Shown here one piece after another: positions 16,406 through 25,371 of a DNA stretch of 42,570 bases. Location: the NCBI GenBank assembly GCA_015655075.1, contig JAATFT010000050.1, forward strand, positions 1 through 42,570. The letters run 5' to 3'. A program made the position numbers and the translations under genes. Every line of letters starts with the position of its first letter. Positions within the stretch are counted from its first letter, which is position 1. The stretch comes from Clostridiales bacterium. Lineage in GTDB: Bacteria > Bacillota > Clostridia > Lachnospirales > Lachnospiraceae. The notes below the pieces were generated by a model that made no database searches, had not been told where the DNA came from, and worked only from the letters and a program-made list of their open reading frames with translations.

Positions 16406-16419
16406 GGAACGTTTGTTTG
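16406..16419 (-). promoter_or_regulatory. LexA-like SOS box 2 of the radical SAM operon
   Basis: GGAACGTTTGTTTG contains GAAC, four bases and GTTT, close to the Firmicute SOS consensus GAACnnnnGTTC. It is 55 bp from box 1, on the same upstream side of the putative repair operon, at about -75 relative to the start codon. Confidence 0.6.
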
Positions 16420-16506
16420 CATTTTTATTTTCAGAAGGACAGCTATCCCATAGCCCTTTCGGGAGATGATTGCATAACGTTGATTTCCGCCGTCTTTGGA
16501 TTCTCT

Positions 16507-17673
16507 TTAATAATTATCCCGTCTTCTATTTTTACCGGCAACCAGTGATAATGAAAATACTGCCGCGGCAAAGCCCAATTGAATTAACATATAAAAATAT
16601 ATATACTTTAAATTATCCCAGTTAAAATTAACCAAACCCGCTATGGTATCATTCCCCTTAACAAACCAATACAGCGGAGTGAAACTTGCCAATTTGAGCA
16701 CGGAATCTCCCAGTAAAAATTGGGGAATAAACGCACCGCTGATAAAACTTAAACCCAGAGGCAGCACAATGGACACGGCCTCATTGGCCTGCCTGCTTTT
16801 TACCAACACAGCCACCAGATAACTGATACTTAAAGCACTGACGGAAAATATAATTAAATTCAGCCAAAACAATAAAACATTTCCATTCAGGCTTTTATTC
16901 TCATTCATTAAAAAACCCAATAAAATAAAAAATATATCATAGGTTAATACGAAAATAAGATTACCGCCGATTAGCTGAAAATTCATATTTTTATGCGTCA
17001 TGGGAGTTACCAGGTTTCTCCGCAATATATGCACGTTGTGAAAAGTCAGCATAATCAAACCCACGCCTAACAGGCAGCAGCTTAGCATAATATAGGAGGC
17101 CATATTAAAATATTGATTGTAAAAGCCATTCTCCTCACCTTTATTTTCATTCGCATCAATGGATACCTCCGCTTCTGTATTTATATCCTTTCTAATATAG
17201 GATACTAAATCTTCTTCAGAAATATTCGGTATGGCAGTTAAATATATTCTGGCAGTATTCAGGTAATTATTAATTACCTGGTCAACAGAAGAATTATAAA
17301 CTCCGTCCGGTATGGCTTTTTTCTCAAGCCTCACATCTTTTCCGGCTATAAAATCTTCTCCGAAATCATAAGGTATTGTAAGGATATATTCCACTTCCCG
17401 GAAAAACAATGCATCCGCCAAATCATTTTCATCCTCCCCATAATCTTTAAAATTGCAGTAGCTCTTTAAATATTCAAGAAAATCCTGTACAAGAAGATGT
17501 TCCCCGTCGTAGTTGACTAAGGCCATATCTATTTTGACCTCCTCAAAACCGGTTGCAGATTTCCTCTGATTGGAAGACAAAACGAAAATTAATATGGAGA
17601 AAACAACCAAATATATAATTAAAGCAGGCGCAGCACTCTTTAATAATTTAAAATACAGTTTAAATACTTGCAT
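16507..17673 (-). CDS. ABC-2 type exporter permease, second subunit
   Basis: 388 residues: one N-terminal membrane helix (about 16-36), a soluble extracytoplasmic loop of about 170 residues, then five membrane helices (from about 188 to the C-terminus). This is the YhgE/YhaP-like layout of ABC-2 permeases (for example SGAFIPQFLLGDSVLKLAS near the end). It pairs with the neighbouring permease and ATPase. The start at 17673 was set by AGGAGGAG; the longer frame has no ribosome site. Its first 14 bases overlap the end of the upstream permease gene, so the two are coupled. The substrate is unknown; antimicrobial peptide or drug export is common for such sets. Confidence 0.82.
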   Translation of the reverse strand: MQVFKLYFKLLKSAAPALIIYLVVFSILIFVLSSNQRKSATGFEEVKIDMALVNYDGEHLLVQDFLEYLKSYCNFKDYGEDENDLADALFFREVEYILTIPYDFGEDFIAGKDVRLEKKAIPDGVYNSSVDQVINNYLNTARIYLTAIPNISEEDLVSYIRKDINTEAEVSIDANENKGEENGFYNQYFNMASYIMLSCCLLGVGLIMLTFHNVHILRRNLVTPMTHKNMNFQLIGGNLIFVLTYDIFFILLGFLMNENKSLNGNVLLFWLNLIIFSVSALSISYLVAVLVKSRQANEAVSIVLPLGLSFISGAFIPQFLLGDSVLKLASFTPLYWFVKGNDTIAGLVNFNWDNLKYIYFYMLIQLGFAAAVFSLSLVAGKNRRRDNY

Positions 17674-18805
17674 ATTCTCTCCTCCTGATTTCAAAATATG
17701 CAACCGCCCCAAATACAACGGTAAGGATGCAAAGCATAAAAAGATTTTCAAATAATCTGTTATATCCGTCATAATAGTATAAGCAGTAAAAAGCATCCGT
17801 AATTAAACTGGAAGGATTTAAATAACCGACAAACGGCGCTTTTGCGGCTATCATGTATTTAACATCTACAATCATCATACCGGACAGAAAGCCTCCTCCC
17901 ATTACTATTACATTTAAAATGGCTCCTCTTACCTTTACGTTGGTTTTTACAGCCACGCACACCATTGCACCCAGTGCAATTCCGCAAAAAGAACCTAACA
18001 TACAGGTCAGCAGTATCATCCCTGTCCGCTGTCCAAGTTCAATTCTTAAAACTTTATTTAAAAAAGCAAGCAAAAACAGAATACTTAAATAATGCAGAGT
18101 AAAGGCGGCCAGCAGATTACATGAGAGCAGCTTCATTTTATGAACGGGCGAAATATTTATCCTTGCTCCCACCGCCGACTGGTTTGCCTGAATGTCCACC
18201 ATTTCCCTAAATCCCCAATTCGTTCCGAACATACAGGTTAAAGCAATTATGGTATAAAAATAAATGAGGGTATAGTCGGGATTTTTATCCCCAGCCCGGC
18301 CGTCCACCAGATAATCCTTATAACCGGCAAGGACATCCGTAAAATCCTTATTTGCCTCTTCCTGATTTATGTCAATACTATTGCTAATATTATTAATTGT
18401 CCCTTTCCTGCTAAGGTAACTGTCCACAAAGGATTTGACAATCGATTGCTCTATCCCCATATTTTTAATGTGAAGAACCGGTTTATCCGAATAAACAATA
18501 TATCCTGCTATTTTATCATTTTGTAACATTGCTCTGGCATCATCAAGGGTTTTTAACTCCACCTTAAATAATCTCTTATCTTTTGTTATCTGAACCGCTT
18601 CCATGGTCCTAATAAACTCATTTTCTCCGCCGTCTTCCGTCACGGCCGCAACCGGTATGGTATCTATACTTTCACCTTTCGCTAAATTATTAAATCCCAT
18701 ATAGAAAAATATAGCCAGAAATAAGGGAAATCCAAAGGACCAGAATATTATCTCATAATTCCGGCATAAACACTTTATTCTCGTCTTATATAACTGAAAT
18801 GCCAT
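17660..18805 (-). CDS. ABC-2 type exporter permease, first subunit
   Basis: 381 residues with the same plan as its partner: an N-terminal helix (FWSFGFPLFLAIFFYMGF), a large soluble loop, and five to six C-terminal helices including MFGTNWGFREMV and GGGFLSGMMIVD. It likely forms a heterodimeric channel with the downstream gene. The ATG at 18805 follows AGGAAG by 7 bases; two codons earlier only TTG is available. It begins 15 bases after the ATPase gene ends, so the three genes are one operon. Confidence 0.83.
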   Translation of the reverse strand: MAFQLYKTRIKCLCRNYEIIFWSFGFPLFLAIFFYMGFNNLAKGESIDTIPVAAVTEDGGENEFIRTMEAVQITKDKRLFKVELKTLDDARAMLQNDKIAGYIVYSDKPVLHIKNMGIEQSIVKSFVDSYLSRKGTINNISNSIDINQEEANKDFTDVLAGYKDYLVDGRAGDKNPDYTLIYFYTIIALTCMFGTNWGFREMVDIQANQSAVGARINISPVHKMKLLSCNLLAAFTLHYLSILFLLAFLNKVLRIELGQRTGMILLTCMLGSFCGIALGAMVCVAVKTNVKVRGAILNVIVMGGGFLSGMMIVDVKYMIAAKAPFVGYLNPSSLITDAFYCLYYYDGYNRLFENLFMLCILTVVFGAVAYFEIRRREYASI

Positions 18806-18820
18806 TGTCAATCTTCCTTT

Positions 18821-19753
18821 CTAATCCCTGAGTTCTTTGCCGGTTATCTCTAAAAATACGTCGTTTAAGGTGGGCATTTCCGTAAATATTTTGCCGAAAT
18901 TAATATCATGGCTTTGAAGATAGTCCAGTATATGAATCAGATTATTTTTCCCTTTCTTAGATTTAATTTCCAAAAGATTATCGCTGTAATCCACCTGTGC
19001 TATGTTGGAAATACGCATCATTTCATCAAGCTGCTCTTCCTTCAGGTTATACGCCTCCACCGTAATTTTTTCTCCCAGGGAAATCATGTTTTTTAATTCA
19101 TCTTTTGTACCGGTTGCTATCACTTTACCTTTATCTATAATTGATATCCTGCTGCAAAGCTGCTCCACTTCCTCCATATAATGGGACGTATAGATAACCG
19201 TGGCGCCGTTTTCATTTAATTTCTTAATTCTTTCCAATATTTTATTACGGCTTTGAGGGTCAACGGCAATGGTGGGTTCGTCTAAAATAATCAGTCCGGG
19301 CTTGTGGGCTATACCGCAGGCGATATTCAACCGGCGTAAAAGGCCGCCGCTTAATTTTTTAGGAAGGAACTTGGTGAAGTCCTGCAGAGAAACAAATACA
19401 ATTGCTTCCTCTGTCAGCTGTTTTACTTCTTTTTTATCTTTTACATACAGGCTGCAAAAATAAGAAATATTCTCATAAACTGTTAATTCTTCAAATACGG
19501 CAACATTCTGCATGATAATGCCAATATTTTTCTTAATGTCATAGGCATCCGGCCTCATGGGTTTTCCAAAAATTTCAATACTGCCCTTATCATATTTTAA
19601 CAGGGACAAAATACAGTTTATTGCAGTGGTTTTGCCGGACCCGTTGGGGCCGAGCAGGCCAAAGATTTCTCCCTTTTTTACAGCCAGATTCAAATGATCC
19701 AGTGCCAACAGCTTATCATACCTTTTCACTAAATTTTTAACTTCAACTATCAT
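18821..19753 (-). CDS. ABC exporter ATP-binding protein (DrrA/CcmA-like)
   Basis: Powers the two downstream permeases. 310 residues: Walker A GPNGSGKTT (about 35-43), a Q-loop near NVAVFEE, signature LSGGLLRRLNIA, Walker B LIILDEPTIAVDP and H-loop SHYMEE. The C-terminal 90 residues match the DrrA-type extension (ISLGEKITVEAYN to TLNDVFLEITGKEL). The signature LSGGL in place of LSGGM/Q is a minor variant. It is the first gene of the exporter operon and is transcribed away from the histidine kinase gene, which makes the two-component system its likely regulator. Confidence 0.92.
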   Translation of the reverse strand: MIVEVKNLVKRYDKLLALDHLNLAVKKGEIFGLLGPNGSGKTTAINCILSLLKYDKGSIEIFGKPMRPDAYDIKKNIGIIMQNVAVFEELTVYENISYFCSLYVKDKKEVKQLTEEAIVFVSLQDFTKFLPKKLSGGLLRRLNIACGIAHKPGLIILDEPTIAVDPQSRNKILERIKKLNENGATVIYTSHYMEEVEQLCSRISIIDKGKVIATGTKDELKNMISLGEKITVEAYNLKEEQLDEMMRISNIAQVDYSDNLLEIKSKKGKNNLIHILDYLQSHDINFGKIFTEMPTLNDVFLEITGKELRD

Positions 19754-19963
19754 ATCATGTCCTCCCGTTATTTCCCTTCACGATTCTGTATAAAATCCGG
19801 TTCTTTAACCTTACAACTAGTCAGCACGCTCTGGCAGAAGCGGCTCCGGAATATCCGCTTTGATTTAAAACCAATAAATAAAAAACCTCAGTGCATAAGT
19901 TTACTATACCTTATCCTGTTTTCCCTTTACAGTGAAAAACGTCATGAATTAATATGACAAATG

Positions 19964-20134
19964 TAACCGTTATTACAGTTCAGCCTATGGCACCGCGAGG
20001 TGTTTTGTGTGAGTGGAGCAAAGCGTAAGTCACACAAAACCCGAGACATATGTGCGCGAAATTATGCATTCTGCATAATTTCTGTGCATCATTAGTTACA
20101 ATTCAGCCACAAGGCTGAATTGTAACTAACCGTT
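19964..20134. repeat. Structured palindromic repeat (family D) between exporter and kinase genes
   Basis: Outer arms (19964-19985 and 20113-20134) are imperfect inverted copies ending in TTCAGCC. Inside are three further perfect stems: GTTTTGTGTG/CACACAAAAC (20002-20011, 20031-20040), GAAATTATGCA/TGCATAATTTC (20058-20068, 20072-20082, 3-base loop), and a 16-bp stem at 20093-20108/20113-20128. It has no ORF. It resembles a non-autonomous mobile or REP-like element and would force the kinase mRNA leader, if transcribed, into tight hairpins. Confidence 0.6.
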
Positions 20135-20235
20135 GAATAAACCATTATCCTCAATTGATTTATCAATATTTATTTGGTATTATGTTTATAATGATAATTT
20201 TAAATCATGATAAATTTAAATCGGCGGAGGGCGTC

Positions 20236-21360
20236 ATGTTTGAAATTCATGATAAAATACTTCTGTTTCTTTGTTGTTTTGCATTGTATATGTTAAAAGC
20301 CAATTCCGTGTATGCAATTGTGCCAATTATATTAGCTATATTTTTCTCCTGCCTAAGTACTTATCTGGATGACAGGCGGTTTAAGCTTGGTTTTTTTCTT
20401 ATTTATATAGCCTGCTGCCAATTGATTCCCGACTGTTATGTTTTTTTACCTCTCATCATTTATGATATTGCTCTGTATGATTACCAGATTCTTTCCCTGC
20501 TGGTTTTATTTCCGTTATTCCTTAATTTTCATCATTACGGTTTAAGTATCGTTATTTTTAGCTTTGTATTTTTTATTCTGGGCTTTTTACTTAAGTATAA
20601 AACCATTTCCTATGCAAGACTGCAGGCGGAATATAACGAACTGCGGGACACCTCCAAAGAGTTATCCCTGCTGCAGGAACAGAAGAATCAGAGTATTCTG
20701 GAAAATCAGGATTATGAGATTAACGTTGCTACCTTAAATGAAAGAAACCGGATTTCAAAGGAAATCCATGATAATATAGGACATCTGCTTTCCCGTTCCC
20801 TCTTGCAGATCGGCGCCCTTCTTACAATCTCTAAGGAGGAGGCTGCGAAAGAAGGACTGACTGCTTTGAAGGAATCCATTTCCGGCGGCATGGACAGCAT
20901 CCGCAGCAGCATCCACAATATGCATGACGAATCCATTGATTTATATACCATCATTGATGCATTGGTAAAGGATTTCACCTTTTGCACTATCAGTTTTGAA
21001 TATGATATGAAATCCAGTCCGGAAATTAAACTGAAATATTCCTTTATTGCAATTATAAAAGAGGCTCTGGCTAATATTATAAAACATTCCAACGCCACAA
21101 AAGTGTCAATCTGTCTAAGGGAGCATCCCGCCATGTATCAGTTGATTATTCTGGACAACGGCACCATGGAGGAGCAAAAACAATTAAAGCTGGGCAAGCT
21201 TATTGAAAACCAGCTTTATTACGACGGTATCGGTATTCAGAATATAACGGACCGGGTAAAAAGCTTCCATGGAAATATTAATATTTCTTTCGATAAGGGC
21301 TTTAAAATATTTATTACAATACCGAAAGAAAAATATGGGAAGAATTCAAACAAAGAATAA
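20236..21360 (+). CDS. Sensor histidine kinase, HisKA_3 (NarL/LiaS-type)
   Basis: Membrane sensor of a two-component system. 374 residues: five to six membrane helices (about 8-120) with very short loops, a coiled-coil linker (AEYNELRDTSKELSLLQEQ), a HisKA_3 dimerisation domain with phospho-acceptor His178 in RNRISKEIHDNIGH, and a HATPase_c domain with the N-box IIKEALANIIKHSNA and G-box GIGIQNITDRV. The lack of an extracellular domain suggests intramembrane sensing of envelope stress or of an exported substrate. The ATG at 20236 has GGAGGG in front; an upstream TTG frame does not. It lies divergent to an ABC exporter. Confidence 0.88.
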   Translation: MFEIHDKILLFLCCFALYMLKANSVYAIVPIILAIFFSCLSTYLDDRRFKLGFFLIYIACCQLIPDCYVFLPLIIYDIALYDYQILSLLVLFPLFLNFHHYGLSIVIFSFVFFILGFLLKYKTISYARLQAEYNELRDTSKELSLLQEQKNQSILENQDYEINVATLNERNRISKEIHDNIGHLLSRSLLQIGALLTISKEEAAKEGLTALKESISGGMDSIRSSIHNMHDESIDLYTIIDALVKDFTFCTISFEYDMKSSPEIKLKYSFIAIIKEALANIIKHSNATKVSICLREHPAMYQLIILDNGTMEEQKQLKLGKLIENQLYYDGIGIQNITDRVKSFHGNINISFDKGFKIFITIPKEKYGKNSNKE

Positions 21361-21564
21361 AATCAGCCTGATACTTTGCAGTGAATATTCTTGTTTCTTA
21401 AGGAAAATTATTCATGCGGCAAGGAAAGTAAAAATATCGGATGTATTAAATAGCATATCATGATGGGATGCTTTATATAACTTATACATCCTGTTTTACT
21501 GAAATTCAAAATTCTTTATATAGAATTATAAAGCTTGCCTCACAGGCAGATGGGAGAAGAAAGT

Positions 21565-22188
21565 ATGAAAGTTCTGATTGTGGATGACGATAAATTAGTG
21601 TGTTCTTCTTTAAAAATAATTTTAGATTCCGATAAGGATATAACGGTCGTCGGGACCGGAAATAGCGGCAGGGATGGCATCCTGTTATATGAAGAGCTTA
21701 AGCCCGACGTCCTTTTAATGGATATCCGGATGGAGAAAATGATGGGTCTTGAAGCAGGTGAAATCCTCTTAAAGAAATATCCCAATGCAAAAATCCTTTA
21801 TCTTACTACTTTTTTAGATGACGATTATATTATTAAGGCCTTGAATATCGGTGCAAAAGGATACCTGTTAAAACAGGATTTTGACAGTATCGTTCCTGCC
21901 CTTCACGCGGTTTATAAGGACCAGAATGTATACGGCAACGAAATTATAACCAAGCTGCCGGGTCTTTTGCAACAGTCCAATCCGGCAGCAAACTATTCCG
22001 ACTATGGAATAACCGATAAAGAATACGAACTCATATGCAAAATAGCGGACGGTCTCTCCAACCGGGAAATATCCGAACTGCTATTTTTAAGTGAGGGAAC
22101 CGTCCGGAATTACATCAGCCAGATTTTAGAAAAGCTCTCCTTACGGGACAGGACCCAGATTGCCATTTTTTATTATAAAAATAAATAG
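21565..22188 (+). CDS. Response regulator, NarL/FixJ family
   Basis: Partner of the kinase upstream. 207 residues: receiver domain with acidic pocket VDDDK, phospho-acceptor Asp53 (VLLMDIRM) and conserved Lys near residue 103 (KGYLLK). The C-terminal LuxR-type HTH spans about 148-200 (GITDKEYELICKIADGLSNREISELLFLSEGTVRNYI in two parts). GGGAGAAG precedes the chosen ATG. A 204-bp gap after the kinase gene contains an imperfect hairpin region (GGATGTAT to ATACATCC, about 21438-21492) that could modulate readthrough. Its likely target is the divergent ABC exporter promoter. Confidence 0.9.
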   Translation: MKVLIVDDDKLVCSSLKIILDSDKDITVVGTGNSGRDGILLYEELKPDVLLMDIRMEKMMGLEAGEILLKKYPNAKILYLTTFLDDDYIIKALNIGAKGYLLKQDFDSIVPALHAVYKDQNVYGNEIITKLPGLLQQSNPAANYSDYGITDKEYELICKIADGLSNREISELLFLSEGTVRNYISQILEKLSLRDRTQIAIFYYKNK

Positions 22189-22207
22189 AGGTGCAATTCT
22201 CTGTTTA

Positions 22208-23185
22208 TTAGTTCTGATCATATAAATGGCATGCTGCCATATGGTTTTTACCATAATCCTTAAACTTTGGCGCCTGCGTCCTGCATACCTGCGTTGCCCG
22301 GGGACAACGGGTATGAAACTTACATCCTGCGGGAGGATTTGCCGGCGACGGAATATCTCCCTCCAATAGGATGCGGTTCATTTTCACATTCGGATTGGGG
22401 AGGGGAACCGCACTGAGTAATGCTTTCGTATAAGGATGCATAGGAGCGCGGAATATTTCTCTCTTAGGCGCCATCTCAATAAGACTGCCAAGATACATGA
22501 CCCCTACATTATCCGAAATATGTTCCACAACGGATAGGTCATGGGAAATAAAAAGATAAGTCAGCCCTCTGTCTCTCTGCAAATCTTTCATTAAGTTAAT
22601 AACCTGTGCCTGAATGGATACATCCAGCGCGGATACCGGCTCATCGGCAACTATTAAGTCGGGGTTCAGTGCCAGGACACGTGCAATACAAATACGCTGA
22701 CGCTGTCCGCCTGAAAATTCATGAGGATAGCGGTCAATATAATACGGCCTTAAACCGCAGTCCTCCATTACTTTAATAATATAATCCCGGTATTCGCTCT
22801 TAAGTACAATATTATGTTCCCGTACCGCCTCTCCGATAATTTCACCAACCGGCATACGCGGATCCAAAGAAGAATAAGGATCCTGAAAAATCATCTGAAT
22901 TTTTGGGCGTAACGGCCTTAAATTTCTTTTATTCATTTTAAATATATCAACGCCATTGATAACCGCCTCTCCTGAAGTAGGTTCAATCAATCTTAAAATT
23001 GTCCTTCCTATGGTTGTTTTGCCGCAGCCGGATTCTCCTACTAATCCAAAGGTTTCTCCCCTTTTTATATGAAAGCTTACTCCGTCCACAGCCTTTACCT
23101 GCCCCATCGTATGCTGCAATATTCCGGATTTGATAGGAAAATGTTTCACCAGGTTTCTAACTTCAAGGATATTCTCATGATTCAT
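22208..23185 (-). CDS. oppF: Oligopeptide ABC transporter ATP-binding protein OppF (system 1)
   Basis: One of the two ATPases of a peptide/nickel-type importer. 325 residues: Walker A GESGCGKT, signature LSGGQRQRICIA, Walker B DLIVADEPVSALD, and H-loop SHDLSVVEH. A complete oligo_HPY C-terminal region contains GCKFHTRCPRATQVC with the conserved cysteines. The ATG overlaps the OppD stop by 4 bases. It ends 20 bp from the convergent response-regulator gene with no obvious terminator in between. Confidence 0.93.
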   Translation of the reverse strand: MNHENILEVRNLVKHFPIKSGILQHTMGQVKAVDGVSFHIKRGETFGLVGESGCGKTTIGRTILRLIEPTSGEAVINGVDIFKMNKRNLRPLRPKIQMIFQDPYSSLDPRMPVGEIIGEAVREHNIVLKSEYRDYIIKVMEDCGLRPYYIDRYPHEFSGGQRQRICIARVLALNPDLIVADEPVSALDVSIQAQVINLMKDLQRDRGLTYLFISHDLSVVEHISDNVGVMYLGSLIEMAPKREIFRAPMHPYTKALLSAVPLPNPNVKMNRILLEGDIPSPANPPAGCKFHTRCPRATQVCRTQAPKFKDYGKNHMAACHLYDQN

Positions 23186-24351
23186 AATCTTTTTCCTCCT
23201 ATCACCCTATATTTTGACATGTCCGGTTTGGCATGCAAATAACAGCTGACTTTATGGGTAGAAGTAACTTGGATTAATTCCGGATATACACCGCTGCATA
23301 TTTCCACACATTTCTCACAGCGGTTCTTAAAATAGCAGTGGGGAGGAAGGTTAATCGGATTGGGAACATTGCCGGGAATGGAATAAAGACGTTCCACTTG
23401 CTCATTTAAAACCGGTTTGGATTTCATCAGCCCAATGGTATACGGATGCATCGGTTTATTAAATATATCATCTGCCGTTCCCTGCTCCACAATCCGGCCG
23501 GCATACATAACCACCACATAATCGGCCATTTCCGCTACAACGCCTAAATCATGGGTAATCAACATAATGGAAGCATTGATCTTATCCTTAAGACCGCGTA
23601 ATAAATCCAGTATCTGTGCCTGGATAGTCACATCCAGCGCGGTTGTAGGTTCGTCCGCAATAATTAGCTGAGGATTACAGGAAAGCGCCATGGCAATTAC
23701 CACCCTTTGTCTCATACCGCCGGATAATTCATGGGGATAGGAATCATAAATTCCTTCTGCCCTGGCTATTCCTACCAGTTTCAGCATTTCAACAGAATGG
23801 ACTTTTACTTCTTTTCTGCTTATTTTCGGATTATGCATTAGGATGCATTCATCTATCTGGCTGCCAATTGTAAACACAGGATTCAGGGTAGTCATGGGTT
23901 CCTGAAAAATCATGGCGATTTCATTGCCACGGATCTTCTGCATCTCTTTTATTGGTATTTTAGCTATATCAACTGCACGTTTTCTGCTTATTTGGTTATA
24001 ACGAAGCTGTCCGCCCGCTATCTGTCCCTGTGGACCTTGCAGTAAACGCATCAAAGACAGGCTGGTTACGGATTTGCCGCAGCCTGATTCTCCGACGACA
24101 CCTATGGTTTTTCCCATGGGTATATCAAAAGAAACTCCGTCCACGGCTTTTACAGTACCTGCGTCCGTATAAAAATAGGTTTGTAAATTATCAAATTCAA
24201 TAATATTGGAAGGATTTTTCATCGACGTGACATAATCGGATTCCGGCATTCTCTTCCTTTTTCGTTCCTTTTCATATCGCTTGTACATTTTATTATTCAA
24301 TTTTTTAATTTCTTTTAAGCTTTCCCTTTTTGTAATCCTACCATCTGCCAC
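23182..24351 (-). CDS. oppD: Oligopeptide ABC transporter ATP-binding protein OppD (system 1)
   Basis: Second ATPase of importer 1. 389 residues: Walker A GESGCGKS, signature [14 protein letters not shown], Walker [15 protein letters not shown]-loop THDLGVVAE and an oligo_HPY tail with HCYFKNRCEKCVEIC. Compared with typical OppD (about 330 residues) it has a lysine/arginine-rich N-terminal extension of about 47 residues (RESLKEIKKLNNKMYKRYEK). The start is GTG behind GGTGAGG. If the next ATG (residue 22 or 35) is used the extension shortens, but it is in frame and well read. Confidence 0.9.
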   Translation of the reverse strand: MADGRITKRESLKEIKKLNNKMYKRYEKERKRKRMPESDYVTSMKNPSNIIEFDNLQTYFYTDAGTVKAVDGVSFDIPMGKTIGVVGESGCGKSVTSLSLMRLLQGPQGQIAGGQLRYNQISRKRAVDIAKIPIKEMQKIRGNEIAMIFQEPMTTLNPVFTIGSQIDECILMHNPKISRKEVKVHSVEMLKLVGIARAEGIYDSYPHELSGGMRQRVVIAMALSCNPQLIIADEPTTALDVTIQAQILDLLRGLKDKINASIMLITHDLGVVAEMADYVVVMYAGRIVEQGTADDIFNKPMHPYTIGLMKSKPVLNEQVERLYSIPGNVPNPINLPPHCYFKNRCEKCVEICSGVYPELIQVTSTHKVSCYLHAKPDMSKYRVIGGKRL

Positions 24352-24361
24352 TGAGCCTCAC

Positions 24362-25357
24362 CTACCTTTTCATTTTGGGATCAAAGGCATCACGAAGCCC
24401 GTCACCGATAAAATTGAATGCCAGAACTGTCAATAAAATACAAATTCCCGGCGGCATCCATATGTTCAAATAATTTTTAAGTATAATGGAGTTCGTTACC
24501 GCATTTACCATATTCCCCCAGGATGCGTATGGAAAAGAAATGCCTACTCCTAAATAACTGATAACCGATTCCGTTAATATCGTTGTGCCAATATCCATTG
24601 TTGCCATAATAATTATGATGGGCATAACATTTGGCACAAGATGTTTAAATATCTTTTTATAGGTACGTATCCCCGCGGCTTTTGCAGCCTGCATATATTC
24701 CATTTCACGCAGAGAGAGAATCTGCCCGCGGACCATTCTGGCAACCCCTGCCCAGTTTAAAATACCAAGAACAACCATAATATAAAAAATTTTATATTTG
24801 GGGGAAATGCCATATCCAACTAATATGGCGGAAATCACCAGCATAAGAGGAATAAACGGAATGCAATAAAATATCTCCACTAAGCGCATAATAATCATAT
24901 CAATCTTACCGCCGTAATATCCCGCTATTCCGCCCAAAGTAACACCGACCAGTAATTCCACGATAACGACACAAATACCAACCGTTAAGGAAATCCGTCC
25001 GCCGTACATAATACGGGTTAAAACATCCCTTCCGTCGGCGTCCGTACCAAATAAGTGGGAGGAAGAGAGGGGAGCTTTAATATTAATGATGACTCCTGCT
25101 TCCTTGATTCTCGGATCCTTCATATCAATTTCTTCTCCCGTTTGTTTATTTATATAAAATATCTCATATTCCCCATAAGGAGAAAAAAACGGTCCTAAGA
25201 AGCAGAATAAAATCATTACTATAACGATTCCCATACCAAAACCTGCCAGTTTATTCCGGAAAAAGCGTCTCATAACCATTTGCCCGGGAGTCATGATTAC
25301 CTGATTTTGTTCAAACTCATCCTGCTCCTTTTCATTTCTTATCCTGATATCGTCCAT
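24362..25357 (-). CDS. oppC: Oligopeptide ABC transporter permease OppC (system 1)
   Basis: 331 residues. It has a cytoplasmic N-terminus of about 35, six membrane helices, an extracytoplasmic segment between helix 1 and 2 containing HLFGTDADGRDVLTRIMYGGRISL (family hallmark), and the EAA loop near KAAGIRTYKKIFKHLVPN that docks on OppD/F. It ends GDGLRDAFDPKMKR, normal for OppC. It lies 14 bp after OppB and 10 bp before OppD. Confidence 0.93.
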   Translation of the reverse strand: MDDIRIRNEKEQDEFEQNQVIMTPGQMVMRRFFRNKLAGFGMGIVIVMILFCFLGPFFSPYGEYEIFYINKQTGEEIDMKDPRIKEAGVIINIKAPLSSSHLFGTDADGRDVLTRIMYGGRISLTVGICVVIVELLVGVTLGGIAGYYGGKIDMIIMRLVEIFYCIPFIPLMLVISAILVGYGISPKYKIFYIMVVLGILNWAGVARMVRGQILSLREMEYMQAAKAAGIRTYKKIFKHLVPNVMPIIIIMATMDIGTTILTESVISYLGVGISFPYASWGNMVNAVTNSIILKNYLNIWMPPGICILLTVLAFNFIGDGLRDAFDPKMKR

Positions 25358-25371
25358 GACATACCTCCTCC

